Positions 1 to 10,406 of a DNA stretch of 64,000 bases are shown here, piece by piece (position 1 is the first letter of the stretch; every line of letters begins with the position of its first letter). Below the pieces are notes generated by a model. That model ran no database searches and was not told where the DNA came from. It saw only the letters and a list, made by a program, of their open reading frames with translations. The translations under genes were made by a program, and so were the position numbers. Source of the DNA: Thauera sp. K11 (GTDB lineage: Bacteria; Pseudomonadota; Gammaproteobacteria; Burkholderiales; Rhodocyclaceae); NCBI RefSeq assembly GCF_002354895.1, contig NZ_CP023439.1:2542001-2606000 (forward strand). Direction: 5' to 3'.

Positions 1-1959
1 GACGACGCCCTTGGCCTCTTCGACGTTGCGCACGAACGGGATCATGATCTGCACGTTGGTCAGGCCCAGTTCGTTGCGCACCTTCTTCATCGCCGCGCAT
101 TCCATCTCGAAGCAATCGCGGAACGAGTGCGCGATGTAGCGCGAGGCGCCACGGAAGCCAAGCATCGGGTTCTCTTCTTCCGGCTCGTAGATCTCGCCGC
201 CGAGCAGCTTGCGGTACTCGTTCGACTTGAAGTCGGACATGCGCACGATGACGGGCTTCGGGTAGAAGGCCGCGGCGATGGTGGCCACGCCCTCGACCAG
301 CTTCTCGATGAAGAACTGCTTGGGCGTGGCATAGCCGCGCGAGCGGCGGTTGATCTCGTCGCGCAGGCTGGCCGGCACCTGGCTCAGTTCGAGGATGGCC
401 TTCGGGTGGATGCCGATCATGTTGTTGATGACGAACTCGAGGCGGGCCAGGCCCACGCCCTCGTTCGGGATCTGGGCGAACTCGAAGGCCAGCTCCGGGT
501 TGCCGACGTTCATCATGACCTTGACCGGGATCTCGGGCAGGTTGCCCATGTCGGTGGTCACGACCTCGAAGTCGAGCTTGCCGCGATACACGTAGCCGGT
601 GTCGCCCTCGGCGCAGGACACGGTCACCGATTCGCCCTCTTCCAGCACCTCGGTGGCGTTGCCGCAGCCGACGATCGCCGGGATGCCCAGTTCGCGCGCG
701 ATGATCGCCGCGTGGCAGGTCCGGCCGCCGCGGTTGGTGACGATGGCGCTGGCGCGCTTCATCACGGGTTCCCAGTTCGGGTCGGTCATGTCGGTGACGA
801 GGATGTCGCCGGCCTGCACGCGGTTCATCTCGGAGGCGTCGCCCACCACGCGCACCGTGCCGGCGCCGATCTTCTGGCCGATCGCCCGCCCGTGGGTCAG
901 CGCCTTGCCGTACTGCTTCAGGCGGTATTTCTCCATCACCAGGCCGGATTCCTGGCTCTTCACCGTCTCCGGGCGCGCCTGCAGGATGTACAGCTTGCCG
1001 TCGGCGCCGTCCTTGCCCCACTCGACGTCCATCGGGCGACCGTAGTGCTTCTCGATGATCACCGCGTAGCGGGCCAGTTCGAGCACGTCCTCGTCGGTCA
1101 GCGAGAAGCGGTTGCGATCGGCTTCCGGCACGTCCACCGTGCGTACCGAGCGGCCGGCGACGGCCTTGTCGGTAAAGACCATCTTGATCAGCTTGGAGCC
1201 GAGGTTGCGGCGGATGACCGCCGGCTTGCCCTGCGCCAGCGTGGGCTTGTGCACGTAGAACTCGTCCGGGTTGACCGCGCCCTGCACCACCGTCTCGCCC
1301 AGGCCGTACGAGGCGGTGATGAACACCACCTGGTCGAAGCCCGACTCGGTGTCGATCGAGAACATCACGCCCGAAGCGCCCATGTCGGAACGCACCATGC
1401 GCTGCACGCCGGCCGACAGCGCGACGTCGGCGTGGCGGAAGTTCTTGTGCACGCGGTAGGCGATCGCCCGGTCGTTGTACAGCGACGCGAACACTTCCTT
1501 CATCGCGTGCAGGATGTTCTCGTAGCCGTGGATGTTGAGAAAGGTTTCCTGCTGGCCGGCGAACGAGGCATCCGGCAGGTCTTCCGCGGTCGCCGACGAA
1601 CGCACCGCGAAGCTGCCTTCGCCTTCGGCGGTGATCTGCTCGTAGGCGGCCTTGATCCCGGCCTCGAGCTGGGCCGGGAACGGGATGTCGATGATCCACT
1701 GGCGAATCTGCGCCCCTGTCCTCGCCAGTGCCTCCACGTCATCCACGTTCAACGCATCGAGCGCCGCATTGATGCGGTCGGCCAGGCCGTCGTGCGCGAG
1801 GAACTCGCGGTATGCTTCGGCCGTGGTGGCGAAACCGCCCGGCACGCGAACGCTCGACGGCAACTGGCTGATCATCTCGCCGAGCGAAGCGTTCTTGCCG
1901 CCGACCCTGTCGACGTCGGTCATGCGGAGTTCGTTGAAGGGAATGACGTAACGGGACAT
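1..1959 (-). CDS. ppsA: Phosphoenolpyruvate synthase (3' end outside window)
   Basis: Converts pyruvate, ATP and water to PEP, AMP and phosphate, the first step of gluconeogenesis from C3 compounds. The 653 codons present start at ATG 1959 ([15 protein letters not shown]) and run off the left edge; full-length relatives have about 790 residues, so the C-terminal part of the PEP-binding barrel is missing here. The N-terminal ATP-grasp half ([20 protein letters not shown]) is followed by the mobile phosphohistidine domain, where [15 protein letters not shown] places the catalytic histidine at about residue 416. The regulator ppsR lies divergently 128 bases away, the usual pairing. Very secure identification. 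Confidence 0.97.
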   Translation of the reverse strand, partial: MSRYVIPFNELRMTDVDRVGGKNASLGEMISQLPSSVRVPGGFATTAEAYREFLAHDGLADRINAALDALNVDDVEALARTGAQIRQWIIDIPFPAQLEAGIKAAYEQITAEGEGSFAVRSSATAEDLPDASFAGQQETFLNIHGYENILHAMKEVFASLYNDRAIAYRVHKNFRHADVALSAGVQRMVRSDMGASGVMFSIDTESGFDQVVFITASYGLGETVVQGAVNPDEFYVHKPTLAQGKPAVIRRNLGSKLIKMVFTDKAVAGRSVRTVDVPEADRNRFSLTDEDVLELARYAVIIEKHYGRPMDVEWGKDGADGKLYILQARPETVKSQESGLVMEKYRLKQYGKALTHGRAIGQKIGAGTVRVVGDASEMNRVQAGDILVTDMTDPNWEPVMKRASAIVTNRGGRTCHAAIIARELGIPAIVGCGNATEVLEEGESVTVSCAEGDTGYVYRGKLDFEVVTTDMGNLPEIPVKVMMNVGNPELAFEFAQIPNEGVGLARLEFVINNMIGIHPKAILELSQVPASLRDEINRRSRGYATPKQFFIEKLVEGVATIAAAFYPKPVIVRMSDFKSNEYRKLLGGEIYEPEEENPMLGFRGASRYIAHSFRDCFEMECAAMKKVRNELGLTNVQIMIPFVRNVEEAKGVV

Positions 1960-2087
1960 GGCTGGTCTTCCGGAAACGTTGGAGAAAAAGCAAAATGCGA
2001 TTTTAACGGGCTTTTGTGCTCTGCCGCACGGCAGGGTTTGCCCCAATACCCCGTTCGATCGACGAAATCGGACGAAGGCAGGCCACC

Positions 2088-2921
2088 ATGAGCGACGTAC
2101 CCACCCGCACCGTTTTCTTCATCTCCGACGGCACCGGCATCACCGCCGAAACCCTTGGCCACAGCCTGCTTGCGCAGTTTCCGGAGGCAAGATTCCGTCA
2201 GATGCGGGTGCCTTTCGTCGATGACATCGACAAGGCGATCGACTGCGCCACGCAAATCCGCGAAGCCGCACGCGAGGACGGCGTGCGTCCGCTGGTGTTC
2301 AGCACGCTGGTGAATCCCGACACGGTTGCTGCACTGCGCAAAGCCGACGCGCTGTTCATGGACCTGTTCGAACGCTTCATCGGACCGCTCGAAGTCGAGC
2401 TTGGCCAGCGCTCCACGCACGCGGTCGGCCGCTTCCACGGCGTGGCCGAAAGCAACGACTACAAGCGCCGCATCGAGGCCATCAACTTCGCCCTGGCGCA
2501 CGACGACGGCGTATCGAGCAACGGCGAACTGGAAGAAGCCGATGTCGTCCTCGTCGGCGTGTCGCGCTCGGGCAAGACGCCCACCAGCCTCTACCTGGCC
2601 ATGCAGTTCGGCGTGAAGGCGGCCAACTACCCGCTGATCCCGGAGGATTTCGAGCGCAACAGGCTGCCCGGCGAACTGCACAAGTACCGCGGCAAGCTCT
2701 TCGGGCTCACCATCGCGCCCGAACGCCTCTCGCAGATCCGCCAGGAACGGCGCCCCAACAGCCGCTACGCCTCGCTCGACAACTGCCGCTACGAGATTGA
2801 GGCCGCGCAGAAGCTCATGCGCCGCGAAAACATCCGCTGGCTGGATTCCACGACCAAGTCGATCGAAGAGATCTCCGCCACCATACTCCAGACGGTACGG
2901 CTCGACCGGCCCGGTTATTGA
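2088..2921 (+). CDS. ppsR: PEP synthase regulatory protein (kinase/pyrophosphorylase, DUF299)
   Basis: A 277-residue bifunctional enzyme that inactivates PEP synthase by ADP-dependent phosphorylation of a threonine next to the catalytic histidine and reactivates it by phosphate-dependent dephosphorylation. The family P-loop GVSRSGKT lies at residues 157-164 and the N-terminal [15 protein letters not shown] is characteristic. ATG 2088 is chosen because family members begin with this motif; an in-frame start further upstream (near 2016) would add residues with no family match. The target gene ppsA is transcribed divergently. Length matches the family (about 270-280). Confidence 0.96.
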   Translation: MSDVPTRTVFFISDGTGITAETLGHSLLAQFPEARFRQMRVPFVDDIDKAIDCATQIREAAREDGVRPLVFSTLVNPDTVAALRKADALFMDLFERFIGPLEVELGQRSTHAVGRFHGVAESNDYKRRIEAINFALAHDDGVSSNGELEEADVVLVGVSRSGKTPTSLYLAMQFGVKAANYPLIPEDFERNRLPGELHKYRGKLFGLTIAPERLSQIRQERRPNSRYASLDNCRYEIEAAQKLMRRENIRWLDSTTKSIEEISATILQTVRLDRPGY

Positions 2922-2940
2922 CCACCCCACAGGAACCACA

Positions 2941-4110
2941 ATGAAGAGAACGCGCCTCAAGCGCCGTGGCGGCCTCGGCCGCAGTGCCGAACAACTCGTC
3001 TGGCTCGCGTCCGGCCTTGCCGACTCGGGCAGCCGGGTCGAGGATCGTTACTGGGACCGGCAACTGTCCATCCTGCTCGACCGCCTGCTCGCCGACGACG
3101 AGGAAGATACGCTGAACACCGCCCTCGACCACCTGTTCAGCGCAGCGCCCCCTGCCTACGACGATCTCGCCGACTACATCGAGTCGCGCGCCGAATCGGC
3201 CGCCGGCGCCTCGCCCGATCACGACATCCTGCTGATCGCCGCCCCCATCCTCGCCTGGTCGCGCTACCGCATTCCGGCCACGTCGATCCCGCCCGCGGTG
3301 CTCGCCAACCTGCGCGTCCACCTGCAGGCGCACATCCTCGCGCACGGCGCCAATCTGGCGCTGGCCGACTTCCTGTTCAGCCCCGACCAGTTGCCGCAAG
3401 GCTATTGCGGCACGGCCGAATTCGCCCGCGTGCTGGGCACCTCCGCGCTCGACAACCGCGACCTGCGGATCGAGACCGACGGCATGCCGGAGACGACGCA
3501 GTTCCTGTCCGACACCCGCTACCTGCTGGCCGCGGTGGCCGTACCCAAGGGTGCCGCCATCTTTCGCTGGCAGGAGACCGACGGCAGCCGCGAGCATGCG
3601 CTGGCCCAATGGCGCACCCAGGGCGGCGCCTGCCTGGCGCCGCTGCTGCCGGGCTGCGCGATCGACCTGGTGCTGCCGGAAGCCTACTTCTCCGCCAGCC
3701 GCGCCGCCGACAAGGACAGCCGCCCCTACTCGGTACGCGCCTCGGTGGCCTTCCTCGGCACCGCGCTGGAAACCCCCGCCGCCAACCTGCGCGCGGTCAT
3801 CGCGCCGTTCTGGGACCGCCACCTGGAGGAGTACCGCATCAGCTTCACCGTGCGCGGCGAGGATCAGGTCGTGCACGGCGTGGTGTGGCCCCTGCTCGGC
3901 GCCGAAGACGACACTTCCGACGGCACCGCGCAGATCGAAGCGCTGCTGCGCGAATGCGGCGTGACCGACATCGTGAACCTCGACCACCATTTCCCGCTCG
4001 AATACTGCGAGGACTGCGGCACGCCGCTGTACCCGTCTCCGGAAGGCGAGGTCGTCCACGCCGAGATGCCGGAAACCCAGGCCGAGCAGATGCCCCGCCA
4101 CCTGCATTAG
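2941..4110 (+). CDS. DUF2863 family protein
   Basis: A 389-residue protein starting [19 protein letters not shown], which I recognise as a DUF2863 protein found mainly in betaproteobacteria. No enzymatic motif is visible. The basic N-terminus is followed by a largely alpha/beta acidic body, and the C-terminus holds a lone CxxC pair ([12 protein letters not shown]), which could be half of a metal site or a redox pair. It starts 19 bases after ppsR, probably in the same transcript, and msrB follows 37 bases downstream. Function unknown; I infer none beyond the co-transcription. Confidence 0.85.
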   Translation: MKRTRLKRRGGLGRSAEQLVWLASGLADSGSRVEDRYWDRQLSILLDRLLADDEEDTLNTALDHLFSAAPPAYDDLADYIESRAESAAGASPDHDILLIAAPILAWSRYRIPATSIPPAVLANLRVHLQAHILAHGANLALADFLFSPDQLPQGYCGTAEFARVLGTSALDNRDLRIETDGMPETTQFLSDTRYLLAAVAVPKGAAIFRWQETDGSREHALAQWRTQGGACLAPLLPGCAIDLVLPEAYFSASRAADKDSRPYSVRASVAFLGTALETPAANLRAVIAPFWDRHLEEYRISFTVRGEDQVVHGVVWPLLGAEDDTSDGTAQIEALLRECGVTDIVNLDHHFPLEYCEDCGTPLYPSPEGEVVHAEMPETQAEQMPRHLH

Positions 4111-4147
4111 GCCCCTTCCGGCGCGCACCGTCCCCAGGAGAACCGAC

Positions 4148-4549
4148 ATGAGCCGCAAGATCGAGAAATCCGACGCCGAATGGCGCGCCCAGCTCAGCCC
4201 GCAGCAGTACCACGTGACCCGCGAAAAAGGCACGGAACGCGCCTTCACCGGCGAATACTGGGACAAATGGGACGCCGGCACCTACGCCTGCACCTGCTGC
4301 GGCGCGCCGCTGTTTCGCTCGGAACACAAGTTCGACGCCGGCTGCGGCTGGCCGAGCTTCTGGACCTCGGCCGAGCCGGACAACATCGACACCGCCGTCG
4401 ACCGCAGCCACTTCATGGTCCGTACCGAAGTGATGTGCGACCAGTGCGGCGCCCATCTCGGCCATGTCTTCGAGGACGGCCCCCAGCCCACCGGGCTGCG
4501 CTACTGCATCAACTCCGCGTCGGTCAAACTCGAGCCGGACGACGCCTGA
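4148..4549 (+). CDS. msrB: Peptide methionine-(R)-S-oxide reductase
   Basis: Reduces the R-epimer of methionine sulfoxide in oxidised proteins using thioredoxin. The 133-residue protein is a single MsrB domain with both zinc CxxC pairs (C48/C51 and C97/C100), the resolving cysteine in CGWPSF (C66) and the catalytic cysteine in RYCINS (C120). There is no signal peptide, so it acts in the cytosol. AGGAGA sits a few bases before ATG 4148. It is last in a run of three co-directional genes and is closed by a strong hairpin terminator at 4607-4641. Confidence 0.97.
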   Translation: MSRKIEKSDAEWRAQLSPQQYHVTREKGTERAFTGEYWDKWDAGTYACTCCGAPLFRSEHKFDAGCGWPSFWTSAEPDNIDTAVDRSHFMVRTEVMCDQCGAHLGHVFEDGPQPTGLRYCINSASVKLEPDDA

Positions 4550-4606
4550 CGGCGCGGCCGGGCCGGCAGTCCCGGCCCGGGGCATGTGTCGCCCCCACAA
4601 AAAAGA

Positions 4607-4641
4607 AAAACCCGCGCCGGCCTCGCGGCCGCGCGGGTTTT
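4607..4641. terminator. Bidirectional rho-independent terminator between msrB and the thiolase gene
   Basis: AAAACCCGCGC at 4607-4617 pairs with GCGCGGGTTTT at 4631-4641. The A-run on one side and T-run on the other make it usable on both strands, which suits its position between two converging genes. Confidence 0.9.
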
Positions 4642-4660
4642 CGATTCGGGCGAGATGCGC

Positions 4661-5842
4661 TTACACGCGTTCCCAGACCGTGGTGATGCCCTGGCCGCCG
4701 CCGATGCACATCGTGGCCACGCCATAGCGGCCGTTGGTACGGATCAGCTCGTGCAGCAGCTTGGTGATGATCACCCCACCGGTCGCGCCCACCGGGTGAC
4801 CCAGGGAGATGGCACCGCCATTCGGATTCACCTTGCTGGTATCCAGGCCCAGCCCCCGGTTCACCGTGATCGACTGCGCGGCGAAGGCTTCGTTCGACTC
4901 GATGACGTCGATCTGGTCCAGAGTCAGGCCGGCGCGCTGCAGCGCGAGCTTGGTCGCGGGAATCGGACCTTCACCCATCACGTCGTTCGGCACGCCGGCG
5001 ATGGCGTACGAAACCAGGCGGGCGATCGGTTTCTGGCCGGCCGCCGCGGCCTTGGCCGCATCCGCGAGGACCAGGAAGGCAGCGGCGTCGTTGATGCCCG
5101 ACGCATTGCCGGCGGTCACCGAACCGTCCTTCTTGAACGCCGGCTTCATCTTTGCCAGCGCTTCCATGGTGGTCATGCGCGGATGCTCGTCGGTGTCGAA
5201 CACCACCGGGCCCTTGCGGGTCTCGAAGGTGATCGGGACGATCTGGCTCTTGAAGCGGCCCTCGGCGATCGCAGCGGCGGCACGCTTCTGCGACTCGAGC
5301 GCGAAGGCATCCTGCTCTTCACGCGAAATGCCATGTTTGGTGCACAGGTTCTCGGCGGTGATGCCCATGTGGCCAACCCCGAACGGGTCGGTCAGAACGG
5401 CCACCATCGAGTCGATCGCCTTGGCATCGCCCATGCGCGCACCGTTGCGCAGCGCCGGCAGGAGATAGGCGCCGCGCGACATCACCTCCACACCGCCGCC
5501 GATCGCGTAGTCGGCGTCGCCCAGCATGATCGCCTGGGCCGAACTCACGACGGCTTGCTGCGCCGAGCCGCACAGACGGCTGACCTGGAAGGCGACGGAA
5601 TCCATCGACATGCCGGCACCGATCGTCGCCACGCGCGATACGTAGGCATAGCGGGAATCGGTGGGGATGCAGTGGCCCACCGATGCGAACGAAATCGCGC
5701 CGGCATCGACGCCTGCACTGGCAATCGCTTCCTTGATGACCGCGGCGGCCAGATCGGACGGCTCCATGTCCTTCAGCGAGCCGCCAAAACCGCCAACTGC
5801 GGAACGAAGAGCGCTCAGCACAACCACTTCACGACTTGCCAT
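4661..5842 (-). CDS. Acetyl-CoA C-acyltransferase (thiolase, BktB/PhaA-like)
   Basis: A 393-residue biosynthetic-type thiolase that condenses or cleaves acyl-CoAs. The acyl-carrying cysteine is C91 (RLCGSAQQA), the general bases are H349 (SLGHPVGATG) and C379 (CIGGGQGI), and NEAFAAQ is present. ATG 5842 is chosen because GGGAGA precedes it by seven bases; a start at 5875 would add an unrelated leader. The sequence recalls BktB, which accepts C4-C5 acyl-CoAs in polyhydroxyalkanoate synthesis, but the usual phaB or phaC neighbours are absent, so the substrate is open. The CobD-like gene lies 47 bases upstream on the same strand. Confidence 0.93.
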   Translation of the reverse strand: MASREVVVLSALRSAVGGFGGSLKDMEPSDLAAAVIKEAIASAGVDAGAISFASVGHCIPTDSRYAYVSRVATIGAGMSMDSVAFQVSRLCGSAQQAVVSSAQAIMLGDADYAIGGGVEVMSRGAYLLPALRNGARMGDAKAIDSMVAVLTDPFGVGHMGITAENLCTKHGISREEQDAFALESQKRAAAAIAEGRFKSQIVPITFETRKGPVVFDTDEHPRMTTMEALAKMKPAFKKDGSVTAGNASGINDAAAFLVLADAAKAAAAGQKPIARLVSYAIAGVPNDVMGEGPIPATKLALQRAGLTLDQIDVIESNEAFAAQSITVNRGLGLDTSKVNPNGGAISLGHPVGATGGVIITKLLHELIRTNGRYGVATMCIGGGQGITTVWERV

Positions 5843-5889
5843 AATTCGTCTCCCTCTATGGAAATAGACAACCACTCACGCCGCCGGCA

Positions 5890-6816
5890 TCAACCACCCA
5901 TCCAGCCGGCGACACCGACCAGGGCCAGCAGCAACAGACATACCAAGAGCGCCCGCCAAACGAGGCCTACGGTACTTTGCATGTAGTCGGCATCGGCCTC
6001 CTCACCCGCCCCCATTTCGGGACGCTCGACGATTTCACCCGATTCATGCACCGGCATGCCCAACCTCACGCCCAGCGCGCCGCCTCCACTTGCAATCAGT
6101 ATACCGGACGACCTGTCCGGCCAAAGCATGGCCTGTGTCCGCCAGCAGTAGATCGCATCCTCGAAATCGCCCGCCACCGAGAACGACGCGGCCGTGAGCC
6201 GCACCGGCAGCCAGTCGATGGCCTCGAACGCACGCTGCGCGAAACGGCCGAACTCGCCGAATTCCACATCGGTGCGCCGGCCCCAGTCTTCCGCGAAGAA
6301 GCGCGCCAGCCGATACATCACCGCGCCGCTGGGCCCCGGCAGCAGGATGAACCAGAACGCCACCGCAAACACGTTGCGATGCGCCGCCACCAGCGCCTGC
6401 TCGATGGCCAGCCGCGCCACCTCGCTGGAACTGGCTTCGTGATACTGGCCGCCGCGCCACTCGGCGAGCAGCGAGCGGGCGCGGTCGAGTTCGCCCATGC
6501 GCAGCGCCAGATGGATGTCGGTGAAGAAGTGGCTCTCCTGCCGGAACCCCATCGTCAGATACAGCACCGCCACGTTGAACGCGAAGGCGATCACCGGATG
6601 CACGTGCCACAGCAGGAAGTAGATCACCGCCGTCGCCAGGGTCGCCAGCAGCACGATCAGCCACCACGCCACCCTGCCGTGCCGCGCCTGGCCATCGTTG
6701 AAGCGCTCCACCAGCATGCGCGACAGTCCACGCAGGGGATCAAGCACGACCTGTTGCACCGGGAGCGGGCGCACCTGCTCCACGAGCAAGGCGATGATCA
6801 GCGAAAAAAGCGTCAT
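5890..6816 (-). CDS. CobD/CbiB (AmpE-like) family membrane protein
   Basis: A 308-residue integral membrane protein starting MTLFSLIIALLVEQVRPL, with hydrophobic segments at about residues 1-12, 52-75, 78-95, 165-185 and at the C-terminus (LVWRALLVCLLLLALVGVAG). I recognise it as the CobD/CbiB-related family of betaproteobacteria, whose cobalamin members attach the aminopropanol arm to cobyric acid. No other cobalamin gene is nearby, so a true role in B12 synthesis is doubtful and the AmpE-like annotation is equally possible. ATG 6816 is preferred over an upstream in-frame start whose extra residues are not membrane-like. Confidence 0.75.
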   Translation of the reverse strand: MTLFSLIIALLVEQVRPLPVQQVVLDPLRGLSRMLVERFNDGQARHGRVAWWLIVLLATLATAVIYFLLWHVHPVIAFAFNVAVLYLTMGFRQESHFFTDIHLALRMGELDRARSLLAEWRGGQYHEASSSEVARLAIEQALVAAHRNVFAVAFWFILLPGPSGAVMYRLARFFAEDWGRRTDVEFGEFGRFAQRAFEAIDWLPVRLTAASFSVAGDFEDAIYCWRTQAMLWPDRSSGILIASGGGALGVRLGMPVHESGEIVERPEMGAGEEADADYMQSTVGLVWRALLVCLLLLALVGVAGWMGG

Positions 6817-6915
6817 GCGGACGGGAAAACGGCGGGAACTGCGGCGTTGATCGATTGGGGCCAAGATACCACAAAGGTGCTGCCGGAATGCGCCGCCCTC
6901 GGGCGCCCGGGCGGG

Positions 6916-7539
6916 CTATTCGCCCTGCAGCAGCCTGTACAGCGACATGATGATGCCGGCCGTCGCTCCCCAGATGTAATAGTCGTTGTAGGGCATGGCA
7001 TAGAACTGCCGCATCCGGCCTTCGAACACCCGGCTCAGCCGTTGGTGGTTCGCCGGATTCAGGAAATGCGTCAGCGGCACCTCGAAGGCTTCGGCCACTT
7101 CGAACGCATCGAGATGCAGATCGAACGGCGGATGCACGAGGCCGACGACCGGCGTCACGCGGAAACCGGTGCCGGTAAAGTAATCCGGCAAGGACCCGAG
7201 CAGTTCGACGTGGGAACGATCCAGCCCGATCTCCTCCTCCGTCTCGCGCAACGCGGTTTCCACCGGGGAATGGTCGACGTCCTCCACCCGTCCGCCGGGG
7301 AAACTGATCTGGCCGGGATGATGATGGAGATGATCGGTGCGCCGCGTCAGCAGCACGGACGGCACGACGTTGCGCGTCACCAGCGGCACGAGCACCGCAG
7401 CCGGGCGGTGCTGCGCACCCTCGCGCACCTCGGGCCAGTCACCCGAAGGTTGAAGCGCGGTCGACAAGAGGCGTTCCTTCAGTTCCTGCGGCTTGAATCG
7501 AAACGTATGCTGCAATGCTTCCACCCTCGAGCGCCTCAA
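6916..7539 (-). CDS. Nudix hydrolase, coenzyme A pyrophosphatase type (NudL-like)
   Basis: Predicted to cleave CoA and its thioesters or derivatives to 3',5'-ADP and phosphopantetheine products. The Nudix box is complete (GGRVEDVDHS then ALRETEEEIGL, about residues 82-105) and the upstream HHHPGQISFPGG is the CoA-specific UPF0035 signature. The longest frame starts at TTG 7539, whose last bases overlap the TGA of the upstream protease gene (TTGA); GTG 7524 is an alternative start five codons in. Either gives a protein near 205 residues, normal for the family. Probably translationally coupled to the protease gene. Confidence 0.9.
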   Translation of the reverse strand: MRRSRVEALQHTFRFKPQELKERLLSTALQPSGDWPEVREGAQHRPAAVLVPLVTRNVVPSVLLTRRTDHLHHHPGQISFPGGRVEDVDHSPVETALRETEEEIGLDRSHVELLGSLPDYFTGTGFRVTPVVGLVHPPFDLHLDAFEVAEAFEVPLTHFLNPANHQRLSRVFEGRMRQFYAMPYNDYYIWGATAGIIMSLYRLLQGE

Positions 7540-8186
7540 TAGCGCTTCTGCAAGATCAGTTTGTCTCCCTCGCGCTGCCAGTGCATGCGGTTCAGGAAGC
7601 TCATCCCGAGCAGGCTCACGGGCAGGTCGCGGTCGTGGACCGCGGCATCCACATTATGGACTTTCAGCCCGCCCACTTCGAGCGTATCGACCCGCACGCG
7701 CCACACGCGGGCATCGCCGTTCGCGGTGCTCGTGAGTCCCGGCGTGCCCTTGCGGTAATCGATGCCCGCGCGCTCGGCGTCGCTGCGGCCAAGCGATACC
7801 AGCGTGGCGCCGGTGTCGACGAGAAACTGCGCCGGTGCGCCGTTGACACGTCCGCGTGTCACGAAGTGCCCGCGCGAATCCGCCTGCAGCGTCAGACTGT
7901 CCACGCCGCTGCCGCCGCTATGCACCACCCGCTCGCCCATGCGCAACCGTTCGCGCCGGCCGTCGAACTCGACCGTCGCCGCATCGCCATCGACGGCGAT
8001 CAGCTTCACCCCCTCGCGCGTGCGTGCGCCTGCCGCGACGGTCTGCGGCGCCCCGCCATCGACGACGAGGATCGCGCGGTTGCCGATCACGCCGGCGACC
8101 GCCACCTCGGCGGCAACGGCCCCCGTGGCTCCGAGCAGCCAGCCGGCCGCAGCCATGACATACCAACAGACGGGACTCTGAGCCAT
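7536..8186 (-). CDS. Retropepsin-like aspartic protease, membrane-anchored or secreted (clan AA, TIGR02281 type)
   Basis: A 216-residue protein with one hydrophobic N-terminal segment (about residues 7-26, ending AVAAEV) that could be a signal peptide or anchor, so the protease domain is periplasmic. The single catalytic motif FLVDTGATLVSLG (DTG at 124-126) is retropepsin-like, implying a dimeric active site. A second conserved block near the C-terminus reads VSLLGMSFLNRM. ATG 8186 is chosen; a GTG seven codons upstream is possible. The stop overlaps the start of the Nudix gene by four bases. Substrate unknown. Confidence 0.85.
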   Translation of the reverse strand: MAQSPVCWYVMAAAGWLLGATGAVAAEVAVAGVIGNRAILVVDGGAPQTVAAGARTREGVKLIAVDGDAATVEFDGRRERLRMGERVVHSGGSGVDSLTLQADSRGHFVTRGRVNGAPAQFLVDTGATLVSLGRSDAERAGIDYRKGTPGLTSTANGDARVWRVRVDTLEVGGLKVHNVDAAVHDRDLPVSLLGMSFLNRMHWQREGDKLILQKRY

Positions 8187-8396
8187 CGCAAGCCATTCCG
8201 GATACACGACCCGGATTCTGCCACAGCGCCCGGCACCGCCACCTGCCTTGCCCGGACCGTTCGCGCCCCCAAAGCGCCCGCCCGTCAGCCGCCGCTGGAA
8301 GCGTCTTCCGAAGCCCGCCTACGATGGGCCGCAAACGACGATACCGGCCATGCGCGCACGGCACGGCTCCACGAACCATTCATCCGCAAGCCGAAG

Positions 8397-8927
8397 ATGA
8401 CACGACCCGAACGCGGTTTCACGCTCATCGAGCTGATGGTCACCATCGCGGTGCTGGCCATCCTGGCGGGCATCGCCTTACCCAATTTTCAGCAGATGAT
8501 CGTCAGCACGCGCATGACTTCACAGGCGAACGATTTCCTGTCGGCGCTGCAGCTTGCGCGCAGCGAGGCGGTGAAGCGCGGAACGCGGGTCAGCGTCTGC
8601 AAGAGTGCGAACGGCGCGGCGTGCACGGCTGCCGGCGCCTGGGAGCAGGGCTGGATCGTCTTTACCGATACCGGCGTGGAAGGAACGGTCGACGGCACGG
8701 ACGTCGTGCTCGCCGTGACCGGTGCATTCCGGGAGGGCAGCACGCTCGAAGGCGATGCGAACGCCGTCAACCGGGTCACCTACACCGCATCCGGCATGAG
8801 CAGTCTCGGCGGCGGAGTCGTTTCCCTGTGTCCGGCGAGCGGCTCGGGCACCGTGGGCCGCGACATCCAGATCGCCCCGTCGGGACGCGCCCGCATCCAG
8901 AATCCGCCGGCGGCGGCCTGCGAATGA
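8397..8927 (+). CDS. fimT: Type IV minor pilin, FimT/GspH family
   Basis: A 176-residue prepilin with a short basic leader MTRPERG and the PilD processing site before FTLIELMVTIAVL, including the Glu at mature position 5. The rest matches GspH/FimT minor pilins: SEAVKRGTRVSVCKS, then a beta-rich globular domain ending in GRARIQNPP. Such proteins initiate pilus assembly and in relatives contribute to DNA binding for uptake. It is the first gene of the cluster, and pilV begins within a few bases of its stop. FimU is an equally valid name. Confidence 0.9.
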   Translation: MTRPERGFTLIELMVTIAVLAILAGIALPNFQQMIVSTRMTSQANDFLSALQLARSEAVKRGTRVSVCKSANGAACTAAGAWEQGWIVFTDTGVEGTVDGTDVVLAVTGAFREGSTLEGDANAVNRVTYTASGMSSLGGGVVSLCPASGSGTVGRDIQIAPSGRARIQNPPAAACE

Positions 8928-8938
8928 GGAAACCCGAC

Positions 8939-9370
8939 ATGCGCAAGAACGGCTTCACCCTGCTCGAGGTGCTCGTCGCCATGCTGGTGCTGTCGATCGG
9001 CCTGATCGGCCTCGCCGGCATGATGGCCTCGACGCTGCGCAACAACCACAGCGCCTACCACCGCACGCAGGCGACCTGGCTGGCCTACGACATCATCGAC
9101 CGGATGCGGGCCAACCGCACCGTGGCGCTGAACAACTCGTACAACATCAGCATCGGAGCGACGGCCGCGGCCACCGAGGAAGACAGCCCGATGGTGATCC
9201 AGGATCTGAACGCCTGGAAAACGGCACTGAGCGCCGCGCTGCCCGGCGGCGACGGCTCCATCGCGGTCGTGCCCGCGACACGTGCCGTCACGGTCGTCGT
9301 GCAGTGGAACGACGCCCGCGGGACCGGCGGTGGCGCCGCCCAGCAGTTTCGCGTGGATACCCAGCTATGA
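8939..9370 (+). CDS. pilV: Type IV pilus minor pilin PilV
   Basis: A 143-residue prepilin, MRKNG then FTLLEVLVAMLVLSIGLIGL, the typical PilV leader and helix, followed by QATWLAYDIIDRMRANR. ATG 8939 is preferred because GAGGA ends eight bases before it; an alternative ATG at 8924 overlaps the fimT stop and adds five residues (MRKPD). PilV is part of the minor-pilin tip complex that primes pilus assembly together with PilW, PilX, FimT and PilY1. The stop overlaps the pilW start (ATGA). Confidence 0.92.
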   Translation: MRKNGFTLLEVLVAMLVLSIGLIGLAGMMASTLRNNHSAYHRTQATWLAYDIIDRMRANRTVALNNSYNISIGATAAATEEDSPMVIQDLNAWKTALSAALPGGDGSIAVVPATRAVTVVVQWNDARGTGGGAAQQFRVDTQL

Positions 9371-10395
9371 TTCCGCATACCCGCCCACGCCGGTCGCGCC
9401 TTCGGCTCAAGGGATTCACCCTGGTCGAACTGATGGTGGCCATGACGATCGGCCTGATCGTGCTCGGCGCGATCGTCTACCTGTTCATCGGCATCCGCCA
9501 GACCTTCCGCACCACCGACAGCCAGTCGCGCATGCAGGAGAACGCGCGCTACGCACTCGAGATGGTCGCGCGGGACGTGCGCATGGCGGGATTCATCGGC
9601 TGCGGCAATCTCGAGTTCATTCCCGTGAACGTCATGGCCAGCCCCGCGCCCGCCAACGGAATCTCGTTCGCCACCGCCGTCACCGGAGCGGATTCGGCGA
9701 CCGGCAGCATCGGGGGGATCGCCCTGGCCGGAGCCGACACGATCACGATCACCGGCGCACTCGACGGCGTGGTGTCGATCGCCGAAGAGGCAACGGACCC
9801 GCTCAACGCCAACCTGAAGGTCTATGGCAACCCCTACGGGTACGTGCAGAACGACGTGCTGTCGGTGACCGACTGCCGGACGATGGACGTATTCCGGGTG
9901 ACCAACAGCCCGTCCGTGGAGCTGGACACCGCCGTCCAGATCACGCTGACGCACTCGAACGGCAGCAACACCGGAAACCGCATCGGAAGGTACGGCCTCG
10001 ACGCGTTCATCATGCGGGTCGGGACCTACACCTATTTCATCGGACTCAACCCCGCCACCAACCGGCCGGCGTTGTACCGCGCGAACCTGAGCAGAGGTCT
10101 CGAAGGGGCGGTGCAGACCCGGGAACTGGTGGACAACGTCCAGGACATGCAGATCGAATACGGCGTACACGAGGCCGGCGAAACGGCCCCGGAAAGCTAT
10201 CTGTCTGCCGGCGCCATCGCCGACTGGACGAGGGTATCGAGCGTTCGCATCAATCTGCTGATGGTGAGTGCCGACGACGCCATCGTTTCCGAGCCTCAGA
10301 CCTACATATTCAACGGCGCATCCGTTACGGCGGACGATCGCCGCCTGTACCAGACCTACACGGCGACGATCGCGGTCCGCAACCGCGTTCCCTGA
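9367..10395 (+). CDS. pilW: Type IV pilus assembly protein PilW
   Basis: A 342-residue minor pilin with an unusually long basic leader (16 residues) before FTLVELMVAMTIGLIVLGA, with mature Glu5 retained. SQSRMQENARYALEMVARDVRMAGFIGCGN is shared with PilW proteins. It starts at the ATGA overlap with pilV, so it is translationally coupled, and its own TGA overlaps the first possible start of pilX. It belongs to the tip complex that primes pilus polymerisation. Confidence 0.92.
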   Translation: MIPHTRPRRSRLRLKGFTLVELMVAMTIGLIVLGAIVYLFIGIRQTFRTTDSQSRMQENARYALEMVARDVRMAGFIGCGNLEFIPVNVMASPAPANGISFATAVTGADSATGSIGGIALAGADTITITGALDGVVSIAEEATDPLNANLKVYGNPYGYVQNDVLSVTDCRTMDVFRVTNSPSVELDTAVQITLTHSNGSNTGNRIGRYGLDAFIMRVGTYTYFIGLNPATNRPALYRANLSRGLEGAVQTRELVDNVQDMQIEYGVHEAGETAPESYLSAGAIADWTRVSSVRINLLMVSADDAIVSEPQTYIFNGASVTADDRRLYQTYTATIAVRNRVP

Positions 10396-10406
10396 TGGAG
10401 TCCCCG

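Noticed and set aside
127..2091. 654-codon plus-strand frame opposite ppsA
   Set aside because: Antisense shadow of ppsA; no recognisable motif.
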